From Sipunculus nudus (Eukaryota > Annelida > Sipuncula > Golfingiida > Sipunculidae), in assembly GCA_026874595.1 (NCBI GenBank), contig CM049314.1:75526300-75590299 (forward strand): a DNA stretch of 64,000 nucleotides, in the 5' to 3' direction. The position numbers and the translations under genes were made by a program. Positions within the stretch are counted from its first letter, which is position 1, and the number at the start of each line of letters is the position of its first letter. Below the pieces are notes generated by a model. That model did not search any database, had not been told where the DNA came from, and was given only the letters and a program-made list of their open reading frames with translations. This document shows positions 1 through 11,346 of this stretch, piece by piece.

Positions 1-47
1 TAATGGTACTCATTAAAAACCATGATATACTATTTAAAGTATTTACA

Positions 48-116
48 TTTATTATTTACAAATATATAAAATCCACTAAAAAGAATAAAATGATTTGCTT
101 GTGAATGTTCTTTATT
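48..116 (-). terminator. Candidate polyadenylation signals downstream of the MULE-OTU ORF
   Basis: Read on the minus strand, AATAAA occurs at 111-116 and again at 48-53, about 95 and 160 nt beyond the stop codon. The surrounding DNA is AT-rich, so chance occurrence is possible. Confidence 0.3.
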
Positions 117-211
117 ATGCTAAAAAGATACATGAATGCTATAAAATACAACATGAAAAGGTTTCATGAATACACATGTGAAAATAAATCCAGCACGGTT
201 TCTCATCCTTT

Positions 212-3200
212 TTAACGAGCGGTAGTACGTTCACTACGTGCGCGCCGACGCTGTCCTGGCTTCTTGGCTACCGCTGGAACTTTGGGAATTGTGAAGTCCA
301 CATGTGTTGCCTTTATACATTTCGTTTCTGCTGGTTTTCCGATTGTTGATCGCATAAACTTGCTGAAGTGCTGTTCCTTTTCCTCATCTGAAAGCTGGCG
401 CCAAACGTTGTCATGCTTGTAAAATCTTCTGTACTGCTGACACAGGACATAATCCCCTATTCCATGCAAGCAGCGGCGCAAGTTCAGCATCTGCAGTTTC
501 ACTTCAGAGTGTAGGGAATTGATGAGATCTGGCAGCCTCTGGGATTTCCAGTTTACTGATACTTTCACAAGGTGGTTGATGGACTCGCTGTTATTGTTTG
601 TCCACAATTTACTTTCCGGTGTGCGATGCTTGTTCACGTGTTCCAGTAAAAGGGGGCGGAGTCTGTCGTTGAAATATTGCGTGAATTGTGATAGTTTTCC
701 TTGTGATTCCTCGCTTATTTTCTGGGCTTTCTCTTCAAAACTAAATGTGTCCTCTGCATTAACAAGTCCATCAGGGCCAAAAATCTGATTCACTATTTGT
801 TTTCTTTCCTTTGTTTCCACGCCAACTTTGTCTTGCAAATATCTGGTAACGTTTTCTTTCAGGTGCCTGGTGCAGAGATATCGTTTCGCATTGGGAAAAA
901 CGCTGTCCAGTGCTTTCACAATCGCCTTCTCCTCGTCGCTACCAAGGCGAATTTCTGACCCCGATATATTAGTCTTGAGTTTTCTTTGCACATGGGAAAA
1001 GAACTGGTGGTATGAATCGAAGGTGCCGTCCCAGTGTAAGTATAGTGGACCGATCATTATCGGGTGATCTTTTGTATCACCTCTGACAACTCGCAGGTTT
1101 TTATATACTACGGACGTCACGTAGCACGGGCCTAAGTTGAAGGTTCTATCAATACCAATGATTTGCTCAGTCCCCGCTTCAACGAACGCTCGTAGATCTT
1201 CCATCTGTTCAGCAAGGTACAGAATGACGGACGGCGGCTTTCCTTTGGACATGACAAGTTCTTGAACATATGGATGCTCATTTACCATAGATAACACTTG
1301 CAGCACGTCGTCAGCGATATTACTGCCTGCAGCCACCCCATTGCGCTTACGTTCACGTGCCTTCGCGTCTGTGAACTGTTTCACGTTTCTCGGTCCAGTC
1401 GATTCAGTGTCCTCTTCTTCTAACATGCGTTTATAGGCCGTCTTGGGAGGGTCATGTTTCACTGCATTCTTGATCTTATCCATTGTTTCTGGATCTGTAC
1501 GTACATACGGGTTTTTTGGACCCTTTGCATTCCCATGTGGTTGCTGCGTGGTTGATTGGCGTCCAATGTATTCCACTACAGCAACAGGACGGACATCTGC
1601 GTAGTGATGCGGAATTTCCAGCCATGTTACACGTTTCTTAAACTTCTTGTTTGAAGCTAAAGTGGTGTAGTACCGATGCATCTTGACGATCCTTGAGGGG
1701 TCAGGCTGGGGCTCCACTGGCGTCCATGACACTTTTTTCTTGTTTTTTCTTGGAACGCAGTACTGGCCATTTTTGAGATGAATGGTTTTCAGCGTGTCAT
1801 TTGCGGTTATCAGGAACGTGGTATTCGTTGTTGTTCCTTTCGTCCCGGTCCACGCTCCGCAGTCATCGGCAAACAGCATTCTTTTGTTTTCTCTGTACTT
1901 CTGCATATTGTCCTCGTTGTTAACCAAGTATCGCTGGTTGGACTTGTCGCCGTGCGGGATTTTCGGCAGTATATCTTCACCATTGATAACAAACTTGAAT
2001 ATTTCGTCAGATGTCAGTGGTTCCAGATCAGGTGATGATTCCTCAGTCTCACAGCTAGATTCAGCAGCATCTGCCTCATCTGGTTCCTCCTCTGAGGCAG
2101 CGCCGCTATCATCCGTTGTTTCTTTCTTTGGTGTCGACTGGTTACATGGTGAGTCCATGGACGGGAACTCGGTAGCATCCGGCGCATCTTTCTTCGGTGT
2201 TGACAGGTGACGTAAGAAGTCAGTATCTTTCTCTGGTGTTGGCTGGTGACATGAGAAGTTCATGGGTGGGAACTCAGTATCGTAATCAGCTGGTCTAAAT
2301 GGTGAGTAGACAGGAATGGCATATCTGTGTGACCAGGTATTCTCCACCAGGGGGACAAAGTGATTTGCCGCCCACCATCGTGATTTGTTGGAGTCCGAGC
2401 CGAGTCTTGACCACATTATGGTTATCTCCGTTGCTGATTCCCTGGTGCTGTGCATTGGTAAAAACCTTGTTGAGAGGATCTTATGCACAATGTCGTTGTA
2501 GCCGTTCATGGGGGGAAAGACCGCTGTTATCGGCGTTGCTGTAACGTTGGCCAGCGCTTGAATGGTCCAGGCAGATGAGTATGCCCCAGCTGAGCAACAA
2601 TCCCTGAATGCGATGTCATATTTTGGTGACACACTTGCAATATCACTTGCGTTAGGGATCTTCTGAATTCTGTTCCAGTTCATGGCCATTTCAGTAGCAC
2701 ATCTGACCCTAAGCTCCGTGGCCAGTGTTTCATCTCCGATCAGATGTACTGACACCGCATTAAAGAGACAGTTCCCGTCTCCTGATACAGCTATCGGCTC
2801 GCCCGGAAGGTTGGTCATCCTGCATTGGTCTAGTATGGCCCTTGCTTGATGGTCAATCCTGAGAGAATGCCTGGATCTTTGCTGCTGAGGGGATAATTCA
2901 TCTCGAATAAGAATTCCCTCAACAATGGCCTGGCTTCTTAGTTGCCCTAAGTTCTTTCTTGACGATCTCTGCAAGCGTGAAATGGCAAGGTCATAGTTGA
3001 AACGGTCATCTTCATCATGAGTACACCGACGGCAGTAATACGGGGCTGACTCGGCAGACAGTCTCCTGAAGGATGCCTCTGGTAATTCCTCACACTCTCT
3101 ATGGAACCAGTACGAACACAGCTCGCAGAACACTGTATCTTCTTGGCACTCATCTCCGCAAGAGCCACAGGGCCACTGGACTCGACGAGGACGTTTTCTT

Positions 3201-3217
3201 TTGTAGAACTCCATCAC
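212..3217 (-). CDS. PHD finger - OTU protease - MULE transposase fusion protein (1001 aa, intronless)
   Basis: Uninterrupted ORF of 1001 codons. Seen: an N-terminal PHD-type Cys4-His-Cys3 finger (C17, C20, C31, C34, H39, C42, C62, C65). Next comes an OTU cysteine-protease core with GDGNC at 146-150 (D147, C150) and its histidine in NHFVPL (H286). A linker at about 313-400 holds two related copies of a segment around TEFP-M...STPKK, then an acidic stretch. Last is a MULE-like DDE domain at about 685-885: D690 in GIDRTF, D761 in GSDEE, CTRH (782-785) and E878 in NNNSESINH. A basic tail follows. The family fold implies DNA transposition by the DDE core and ubiquitin-type deconjugation by OTU. 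The base composition is richer in G and C than the flanks. I could not find terminal inverted repeats, so it may be an element with unseen ends or a domesticated gene. ATG ATG at the start; the first is used here. Confidence 0.85.
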   Translation of the reverse strand: MMEFYKRKRPRRVQWPCGSCGDECQEDTVFCELCSYWFHRECEELPEASFRRLSAESAPYYCRRCTHDEDDRFNYDLAISRLQRSSRKNLGQLRSQAIVEGILIRDELSPQQQRSRHSLRIDHQARAILDQCRMTNLPGEPIAVSGDGNCLFNAVSVHLIGDETLATELRVRCATEMAMNWNRIQKIPNASDIASVSPKYDIAFRDCCSAGAYSSAWTIQALANVTATPITAVFPPMNGYNDIVHKILSTRFLPMHSTRESATEITIMWSRLGSDSNKSRWWAANHFVPLVENTWSHRYAIPVYSPFRPADYDTEFPPMNFSCHQPTPEKDTDFLRHLSTPKKDAPDATEFPSMDSPCNQSTPKKETTDDSGAASEEEPDEADAAESSCETEESSPDLEPLTSDEIFKFVINGEDILPKIPHGDKSNQRYLVNNEDNMQKYRENKRMLFADDCGAWTGTKGTTTNTTFLITANDTLKTIHLKNGQYCVPRKNKKKVSWTPVEPQPDPSRIVKMHRYYTTLASNKKFKKRVTWLEIPHHYADVRPVAVVEYIGRQSTTQQPHGNAKGPKNPYVRTDPETMDKIKNAVKHDPPKTAYKRMLEEEDTESTGPRNVKQFTDAKARERKRNGVAAGSNIADDVLQVLSMVNEHPYVQELVMSKGKPPSVILYLAEQMEDLRAFVEAGTEQIIGIDRTFNLGPCYVTSVVYKNLRVVRGDTKDHPIMIGPLYLHWDGTFDSYHQFFSHVQRKLKTNISGSEIRLGSDEEKAIVKALDSVFPNAKRYLCTRHLKENVTRYLQDKVGVETKERKQIVNQIFGPDGLVNAEDTFSFEEKAQKISEESQGKLSQFTQYFNDRLRPLLLEHVNKHRTPESKLWTNNNSESINHLVKVSVNWKSQRLPDLINSLHSEVKLQMLNLRRCLHGIGDYVLCQQYRRFYKHDNVWRQLSDEEKEQHFSKFMRSTIGKPAETKCIKATHVDFTIPKVPAVAKKPGQRRRARSERTTAR

Positions 3218-4507
3218 TTGCGTGTATGCGTATTCTCATGCGAATTCACAATCGAATGTACAGTAATCCAGAATCAGCATGTATATATAGGGTGAACAAC
3301 TCTTTGATGTAAAATTGGACATGCATCACGGACGCACTGAGTGTGTACATAGTAAAAACCTATCAACAACTGGCCTAAACTGTCACTCATTAATTGCAGG
3401 TCAAAGCGTTATCTCAGCCAAACTCGTTCACGCTTACCGTCATGCTTGATTGAACCAAACTCACTCACGCAAACATATCGCCTTTGATATATTTACACAA
3501 GGGTTAATTAACTATAAAGAGAATATACAACTACCAAACAACTCAACCGCTAATCAACTAAGTGTCAAGAGTGAAATTACCCTTGATCAGTTTGGCGATG
3601 TTAGATCATTTGCATTTGCAGGACATCCTGATTAGATACAAACTGTAATATAATTTTGAGTGCAATCGGTGCGTGACATGTCCCCTAAATGAACCTTTTT
3701 GATTTATTGATGAGAAACAAATATGGACAAAAGCTTTTTAACATTTAAAACCATATACTTCGTTTGGTTTTTTATTTAAAAAAAATGATATGATCCACGA
3801 ATCACAAAGGTGATATATATATAGAACAATATTATATAAGTCTTACTAATATTAATAATAACGTTTATATAGAAGATGATGGTAAAGATTTATACTGCAA
3901 TTATTACAACATTATAATTTTAATATTAGGATTATTCATTGGTAACGCAAATTTCTATCCATTTAATATCAAAATAATGCTAGTATTATTTTACTTATGT
4001 TAATAATGACATGTGTATAAGAAAATGGTTAAAAATGATAGTAAAGATTAATACGATAATAATTACAACATTTAAGGTATGGTAACATTGGTAATGAAAT
4101 AATAATGTTCACTGATTAGAAATTAATAATAATAATAATAATAATATTAATAATAATAATAATAAAAATAGTAAGGTTGTCATGTAATTTGCTGTTCTGT
4201 CCATTTAATGTCTTTCTGTATGTCAACTGATGTGCAAAAAATGTTTACTGAGCAGAGTGGCTATTCGTTATCAACAACTCTTAATGAAGAGATTAAAGAA
4301 AATGTACGTATGTCTTTGTTCAGTATTCTATTTAATTTATGATTATGAAAATGTTTCATTGACACATGAATATTAATAATAATAATCACAATTACAAAAA
4401 GGGACACCTTGACGAAAGTGTAAAAAAGTTACCAAAACCAAATACACAGAAATAAAATCTAAAATATTCATTGATAAATGATCAGAAGCCCAAAATCAAA
4501 ATTTGAT
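3218..4507. other. AT-rich non-coding DNA upstream of the MULE-OTU ORF
   Basis: No convincing coding potential. Contains an imperfect (AAT)n microsatellite at about 4121-4165. No obvious promoter motif was seen for the minus-strand ORF, and no clear terminal inverted repeat that would pair with the left window edge. Confidence 0.5.
4121..4165. repeat. (AAT)n microsatellite
   Basis: Run of AAT units broken by one ATT and an A-rich end. Confidence 0.8.
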
Positions 4508-4780
4508 CACCCAAAACACCGTTCAGAATCGTTTATGACAGCTCCGCCAGGGGGCAGTAGCATAAATATGAATATGGCCGCATTGAACTGAACATGCCGA
4601 CCGTATCACTAAACACTCCCGTGTGATTTTATTTTAAAGAATTAACCCCCAAAATTGTACAGGTATACCACTTAAGTGACAATTAATACTCTGGAATTAA
4701 TATTTTCCCTCTCCTTTGAGAGATAATAGGTGTTTCGCGGTGTTTCGTCATAGTATACCCAAAACACGGTGTTTTGGGTG
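4508..4780. mobile_element. MITE-like element with 14-bp terminal inverted repeats
   Basis: CACCCAAAACACCG at 4508-4521 is exactly the reverse complement of the sequence at 4767-4780, giving a 273-bp unit. The right end also lies in a local palindrome (CCCAAAACAC, one base, GTGTTTTGGG at 4758-4778). No target-site duplication was recognised, so the element status is inferred from the terminal repeats alone. Confidence 0.4.
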
Positions 4781-5492
4781 TTTCGAGGGACCCGCTATAA
4801 CTACAGTACTTGGTGGTTATAACGTCAGGTTGACGGCGTTTGAGGGTTGAATATATTGATCTCTTAATAATAATTTGTTAGAATGGAACGTTTTATCTTG
4901 TATCTTAAAATCCATGATGGTCTACCTGTTGTATAATGTGACTGCATGTTTATTTGATCGCAACGTGTATCACGATAACTTACCAAGTACTGTCACATGG
5001 GCGATAATATAATTTGCACAGCTACAGATCCTACCCAATGTCATTGCGGATCCGATATAGTATCTTCATAAGGTAAACCTGTCCGGGTACGTCGTCTACC
5101 ATATTATAATTAATTTCTATCCATACTTTTAGGTTAAATCATTGGTACTTGGATCGGCACTTCTTCAATTGTTTACCGTCTGCTCGGGGAAACCCCGCCG
5201 GAACTACTTTCCAAACTGTGGTAGTAATGCGCGGAGTGCCACGCTCACTGATTGGTTAATATTCTTTTAGCACCCAAGCGTCATCCGCAGAAAGTTGTAA
5301 ACAAATGTTAATTTAGGAATAGATATATGATACTTTAGCTTCTTATTGTTATTTTAATCTATATAATGCCTTTTTATTGTAACAGCTTTTAATATATAGT
5401 GAAAGTAATGTTAGAGACGCGAGTCGCCATGAACTATATGTTCAGTAATGATTTCTAATCCTATATAGCACGAGGGTTTGTTTATTATGACA
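4781..5492. other. Non-coding sequence without recognised features
   Basis: Moderately AT-rich. A CCAAT box in reverse orientation occurs near 5253, but no transcript follows from it that I can support. Confidence 0.4.
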
Positions 5493-5521
5493 GTTACGTC
5501 AAGTCCGTTTCCTGACGTAAC
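5493..5521. promoter_or_regulatory. Inverted pair of CRE-like sites
   Basis: GTTACGTCA at 5493-5501 and TGACGTAAC at 5513-5521 are exact reverse complements separated by 11 bp. Each contains the TGACGTAA core bound by CREB/ATF proteins in animals. Function is inference. Confidence 0.35.
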
Positions 5522-5689
5522 GACTCAGGTGCAGTCATCTCACTTGAGGGCCTTTCCCTAAGTTATTTCTTGGAGGGATTGTAGCCGGGAAAATAACATG
5601 TAGGTATAGAATTATTAATTATAACCCATTTATTCCATTTTCTTAGTTTTCATCAGTTTAACCGGGAAATCTCGGAGTTGGGATATGCG

Positions 5690-5800
5690 GGCCACCAATG
5701 TGTGTTACCAGCGGGACACCACCAGCTGGTGGCCGGTGGCCTGGGCCACCATGGTGGACATAGGCCACCACGGCGTGACCTTGGCGCCGGGCCACCAGTG
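5690..5800. repeat. Cluster of CCACC/GGTGG palindromes
   Basis: A GC-rich island in AT-rich DNA. It contains the perfect 14-bp palindrome CCACCAGCTGGTGG (5719-5732), CCACCATGGTGG (5746-5757), and several more CCACC and GGTGG words that could fold together. A 62-codon open frame across it is probably a by-product. Confidence 0.6.
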
Positions 5801-6399
5801 TAGTGACTTAACGGTATTGGCCATCACCCGAGACCCTGACAGTTTATTATCAGTAACAATAATTCTTAAGTAATTTAATAGCTTTAGAAATTAGGGTGTT
5901 ATGTTTTCCTTGTATTGTTTTAGCCTTTTCATGGAATTTAAGTGGGAGTTCAAAATTGACACATAGGGAACTCCTTGGTGAAACTTAGAAACTTCTGGGG
6001 TAGACACATGTCAAAGGAATAATAGTAATTCATTTCAGGGGAAATTGTACTAGCCATCTTGGAATTAATCTTAAATACTGGGCATTTTAAATAAGATTTA
6101 TAGAAATGTTTGTGGCAGGTTTCAGGGTCTGTAATTTTGTAAGATTTACGCAGATTAACTGCATATTGTTAAAACCTCCTATGGAGGAAGAAGGTTAAAT
6201 TTTTACCGCCCTTTCTGGCGGGTTCTTGTACTTTGGTATTTTTCAGAATAATTCTAAACTTTAAAATGGACTTTGTTATTTTTTACTTTGAGTGTTTGGG
6301 GCTGGGTGCCTGTGAGTAATGAATGGAGAGTTACGTCCTACATACATCACATACATATCGTAATTAAATAATAATTGTCTGTCAATCCAAAGTTGAACT

Positions 6400-7795
6400 T
6401 AGATATTTAGTGTTATACCTATATGGACTTAATAACCTTTCATGATAAAGAGAAATACAGCAGAATGTCTCCATAAATTATGGGGCCCGCGACACAGTAT
6501 TGCATAATTTGTTGAAGTTATAGGCCCAAACATAATGCACTTTGTAAAAAATCAGGATATATATTTACTCACTTAACATAAGAATGGCTGAGACTTTTTA
6601 TCAGGAATATAACATCATTTGATCAAGATTTAATTGTATACGGAAAATTAGATCTGAAATTTGCATTTTTTTAAAAGTTATTAGCATAAATATAAAATCA
6701 GTACCTTAAATTTTGCCCAACTTTGGCCACGGCACAATTTTTTCCTGTAAGTACTGTGGATGTTATTCCACAGCATGTACACATAAGGATTAAATCTATT
6801 AAAATCTTAATTATAAAAAATAAAAGCTGCAAAATTAGGCTAGTTATTGAATTTGTTTGGAGGCTCTTGTTGTATTCCCTTGCATTGTCAAGCAGTCCAC
6901 TGAGGTCACTGTAGGTCATTCAATGCAACTCTCTATGCTCCCCAGGCTGTTATGTAATCCCATCACTCTGGGAAGCCTTCTCTCTTGTTGAGCTTCATCA
7001 GGCTGCCAGCATAAATACCACAGAGAGCCTTTCTCTCCCCCCCCCCCCCCCCACCCCATTCTGTTGACAGACCTGTACTCTAAACAAGATGAATCTTATA
7101 ATTTCACATTTTTTCAGCGATGAACAGTAACAACAGAGACCCCTCACTGAACCCACCACTTCGATACACAGGACTAATATACAAGACAAAGCTGATAATT
7201 TTAATGTTAAAAAATTCTTTTTGTTGAGACTTGGACGATTTTGATTTTTTTAAAGAAAAAAATGTTCAGGAATTTAATCCTTATATTCATATATGGTAAA
7301 ATATTAGGACCTAATGAAAGTGCTAACTGACAAGATTTAAGAAGATATAAATACTTTGTAGCATTTTGTTCATATCTCTTAAAGTTGGTGGGGCCTAGTT
7401 ATCTAGTTTTTAAAATTAGAAATATTGGTCAAACTTTGTAGGATTAATTTTTAACTCATATGGCCATATATTTAACTTTTGAAAAATTAATTACCTTCAC
7501 ACATTATTTGTTTATGAAATGGAACTTTTATATGACACTTACCGTAAGCCCATTTTTTCCCTTGGTGCATCACTAAATGGTTTCAGGCCAAAGGTTTCAT
7601 TTATTACACAATCCATATGCTTTAGCTCATGTCCATTATTCTATAATTTACAGAGTTTCATTTAAGCTGGGCCATTTTCTCTTAGCTTTTCAAATGGTAA
7701 TAAACATGGAAAAACCAAAAGAAACAAAAATATTTTGCAGTTACTAATATTTTCCAAAATTCAGCTGAGCGACATGACCCATAGGTCCCTTGTTC
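6400..7795 (+). repeat. Dispersed repeat family X, copy 1 (unoccupied site for the 56525 MITE)
   Basis: Long stretches align with 56380-56522 and 57922-59075: the segment with GTATAC...AATTAGATCTGAA, the ACATAAGGAT segment (6781-6790), GGCTAGTTATTGA, and the closing CAGCTGAG-GACATGACCCAT...CCCTTGTT (about 7762-7793). A poly-C tract lies at about 7039-7053 in this copy and a similar tract at the matching place in the other. Copy 1 lacks the 1.4-kb insertion present in copy 2. Confidence 0.75.
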
Positions 7796-8389
7796 TGCGT
7801 AGAATTTCGGTAAAGCTTTATATGTTACTCAAAACTGTTAACACTATCTTTAATTCAGGTTTATATGCGTTAAATGCAAATTAATTGTAACTGTGATAAT
7901 GACAAGTAGTTTACTGATAAGCTGATAATACTACATTAATATTCTCAATTCAGACACATTTGCTAGCATTCATGGAAAGCATGGAAACAGAGTTTTAGTT
8001 TATTAAGTGTAAACATTCTTGAAAGTCGCCTCCTCGTCAGTCTCTAGGAGTATAAAATGTAGACCTGTAGGACTTACATTGGCTAATATATCTTATAACT
8101 CAATGGCCTACATGTGTATATAAATAAACTTAGGCATGAATCTATTTGTTAACACAGATTGTTCCAAAGTTCGTTTGCATAAATTTTATGAAAGCGTACC
8201 TTCCTTCATTATAAAGCCAATGGGTAACCTTTGTAAAAAAAACTCTGTAATTGATTATGGCAATGCAAGATCGATCATCAAATTGTCTGCATTAGCCAAA
8301 TGATCAACAATTGTAATTGATAATTGGTCCCAACTCTTGTTCTTACTTTTTATATGTGCCTCATATGACGGGATTATTATGGTATATCC
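7796..8389. other. Non-coding AT-rich DNA
   Basis: No coding potential, RNA gene or clear repeat recognised. Confidence 0.4.
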
Positions 8390-8870
8390 TCTGCCAGTCT
8401 GTCTGTCCATGCTACCTTTTACTTTTAGTGTTGCCACTATAACTTATCGGGCCTTTGATGAGTTTTCATGAAATTCACCATAGCTACTTACCAACAGATT
8501 ATCTTAACCGGGTTCGATTATGGGCAAAACCCACACCTATTTGATAAGTTCACGGGTCACTAGACTACTTTTTGGTTTTGCCAAGATAACTTACGAAGAA
8601 TTTAAAAAATTTTGATAAAACTCATCAGAAATATTATTTAATAAATCATCTCACCTATGATCGATTTCCAGCATAATCCATGCATATTTAATGAGGTCAG
8701 AGGTCACTGCACTTGGAGGAACCTTGGTGACTCACAAAAACTCTTTGGATTTCATGAAACTAATTATACATATTTACCAATAGAATAGCTCACCTGAATT
8801 ACCTTCTAATCAAATACCACACATTTAACGAGGTCATAGACCATCAGAAACACGAAGGGCGTATTATGCA
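8390..8870 (+). repeat. Diverged tandem repeat, unit about 165 bp, about 3 copies
   Basis: Recurring order of words: TTACCAACAGATTATCTTAACC, GGGTCACTAGACT or AGAGGTCACTGCAC, and TTTCATGAAA-like segments, near 8490, 8655 and 8780. The copies are strongly diverged, so the unit length is approximate. Confidence 0.45.
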
Positions 8871-9004
8871 TGTTTGCAGTGCTCTTTTTCTCTTTTTAGT
8901 TTGTCCTTGTCACCAGAAGGGGACCTATGCTGGACTCTGTCTTGACAGAAACTCTACTGTTCCTACCACTCTCAGGTAAGAGTATCTTATTATAGAAAAA
9001 CTGA

Positions 9005-9165
9005 ACCCTTGAGGATATCCTCTGACCCCTGGACAATTATACTTGATACCCAGATGATATACTCTGACCCCTGGACAATTATACCTGATCCCTGGATGAT
9101 ATCCTCTTGACCCCTGGATATTTCTACCTGATCCCTGGATGATATCATCTGATCCCTGGAAAATT
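9005..9165 (+). repeat. Minisatellite, unit about 42 bp, nearly 4 copies
   Basis: Units begin with GATATCCTCTGACCCCTGGA and continue CAATTATAC-TGATCCCTG. Successive starts lie near 9013, 9056, 9098 and 9140. Confidence 0.8.
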
Positions 9166-11229
9166 AATGAATTAACATTATTATTATGTTAACGTAGGTA
9201 GCATGGGTTGTAAGATATATATATGTCCAAAACATGGCTTGAACCCTGCTTTTTTCAGGTTCTAACTGTTGTCAAGAATGCTATGAATGATACATTAATG
9301 TGACAGGGCCAAAAACACCTGTTGTCTGCTGTACAGGTGGGTTAATAGCCCTGAATCAGATATATCAAATATCACCAATAGGTGTCACTAGTTAAATAGG
9401 AAAGATCTATTGTTCACCAACAACATCTTTTAATGCTCTCTACATGCAGATTAAGGTACTACAGATATAACCATTTTTTTGCGTGTATAGCACAGTCTCG
9501 TGTATAAGAGGAGAGTTAACTTAATGGCCCAAATGTGGGTTAAAATTATTTTTGGCAAATGTCCTGGTGTTGACCACTATGAATAAACATGTAAAGAGGG
9601 TCTTCATTACGGGGCATTGACACCTCGGTCTAAAGTAGTTAAATTTATTTCAATTAAATGTTAGTCTTCTGCATTATTTAAGATGGATCACCCCAAACAC
9701 TCACTGTATATTCATATTCACGTCCACATGTGGCTAAAGGTAAACAAATAACGGCACACGAAACCTAGTCTACCATGATTCTGTACATAGCCAGGCTTCA
9801 TCAGTTATATTCTCGTGTTAACCTTAAACTATCAATTTTTTTCTGGCTTGTCCACAAAGTCAGAGTCACCAGTTTTTCCAACAAAATATATCATGTTAGT
9901 GTAAATGATGTTGGTTAGGTTTAAATTGATTAATTTGTACTGGTGTGGAAGAAAAACGTTATTTGGTTATGACCGAATAGAAATGTCGTGAACTATGTTA
10001 TTTTACGTTATTTAACTGAGTATGATCTCAATGCTACTTTATGAAAACCAGGGTTTTCATCAGGTTACTATTTAACAGGGTTTTTATCAGGTTACTATTT
10101 AACAGATCATTTCCAAAAAGGTTGTATGCACCAAATCTTGTTTAAAATCATTTTACCATTGTGAGGTTATTTTTTATATTTAGGCCTTACATATTTAATA
10201 AATAGTTTCTCGGAAGAAGAAATGAAAAGTGGTGGGGAGAAGAAGGGAAAATAAAAATAAATACAATTCAAAATTAAAAAAAGGAAACGTGACATTTTGG
10301 CCCTATACATTTTACAAATGATGAAATGAATATATAGGAACCATATGTACCCATATTCAATGTCAAGTGCACTCAAGTATTCTAAGTATCTACAGGATAT
10401 CCTCAATACTTTCTGGAAAAACTGGTAAAAACTTTTTATACTTTTTAAATTAATTCTTATCAATTTAAATTAAAAATTGATAAATTAATCATTTCCACTA
10501 AATTAACATGTTTGAAAAACCAATCTGTCCAGTTTCTTACTTAAACAGCTGGAATATTTATAATGACCTGTATAGGTGTATAGGAGACTGGTTGCAAAAT
10601 TATATAATGTTATTTTTGAAGAATGGTATATTGTCAGTGGAAATACAAAGCTTACAAAAAATAAAGGAATATTCAGGCAAATAAAAATGGCCATGCAATA
10701 TGCAGTTCACAACACAAACGCACACTTAAGTAATATCAAGGTTCATCAGGGTCATCCGGTCAGAAAATAAGTCATTTAAATTTAAAATATCACTGAAATC
10801 ATCTTTTAGATAGGACCTATCTGTTGTCAATCATTGAAAAAACCTAAGAAACCCAAAATAAAAAAAAATTATATCAAATATGGTAAAAAGTATACCCCTC
10901 AGAAATTCAATCAAATATATCAAAAGAAGAAAATGTTTACCCTCAGAAATGTAAACAATTGCAAGGAAAAACTTAAGCTATTATAAAAAAACATATTAAA
11001 CGTAAATATATACTGATGAACATCATTTCAGAATGTTTTGCAACAAGGTTCACACATCTGTCACTTGATAAACGCTTCGGAGCCCTTAAAATAGCAGAAT
11101 AACGCGGTATTGGCCTCTCTGTAAACAACACATAGATGCCCATTGCTATTTATAGTGTTTTCTTTACTCGAGTATTTGATTGAGAGTTAAAAGAGTTTAT
11201 TTGCATATGACGACCTGTCAGCTCTTCAA
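9166..11229. other. Non-coding AT-rich DNA
   Basis: Only small open frames with biased composition. A 32-bp direct duplication (GGTTTT-ATCAGGTTACTATTTAACAG) occurs at about 10050-10108. Confidence 0.4.
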
Positions 11230-11233
11230 CACG

Positions 11234-11346
11234 ATTGGCGGAAAGAGACCCCGCCCAGTAGCCCTGGAAAGAGAGCCAATCAGAGATTCAGAGTACTCTA
11301 CGCACATGCGCGTTTAGTTTCATTCATGTGATTTCATGGCGGGAAA
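11234..11346. promoter_or_regulatory. Promoter-like cluster: CCAAT boxes, Sp1, NRF1-like and E2F-like sites
   Basis: Within 113 bp lie ATTGG (11234-11238, reverse CCAAT), CCCCGCCC (about 11249-11256), CCAAT (11276-11280), CGCACATGCGCG (11301-11312, NRF1-like) and GGCGGGAAA (11338-11346, E2F-like). The stretch is locally more CpG-rich than its surroundings. This combination is typical of TATA-less housekeeping promoters in animals. No first exon could be tied to it, so direction is unknown; it could serve the plus-strand gene or a gene not seen here. Confidence 0.4.

Noticed and set aside
3315-3685. Possible MULE terminal repeat (GGACATG-CACG-CGCAC near 3316 versus its inverse near 3670)
   Set aside because: Short, gapped similarity with no partner at the left side of the ORF and no target duplication.
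8900-8975. Possible 76-bp exon (TCTTTTTAG acceptor, CTCAG|GTAAGAG donor) with a cysteine-containing frame (CPCHQKGTYAGLCL)
   Set aside because: Good splice consensus, but it cannot be linked by phase or homology to any other exon, and the minisatellite behind it could have fixed the donor-like word by chance.
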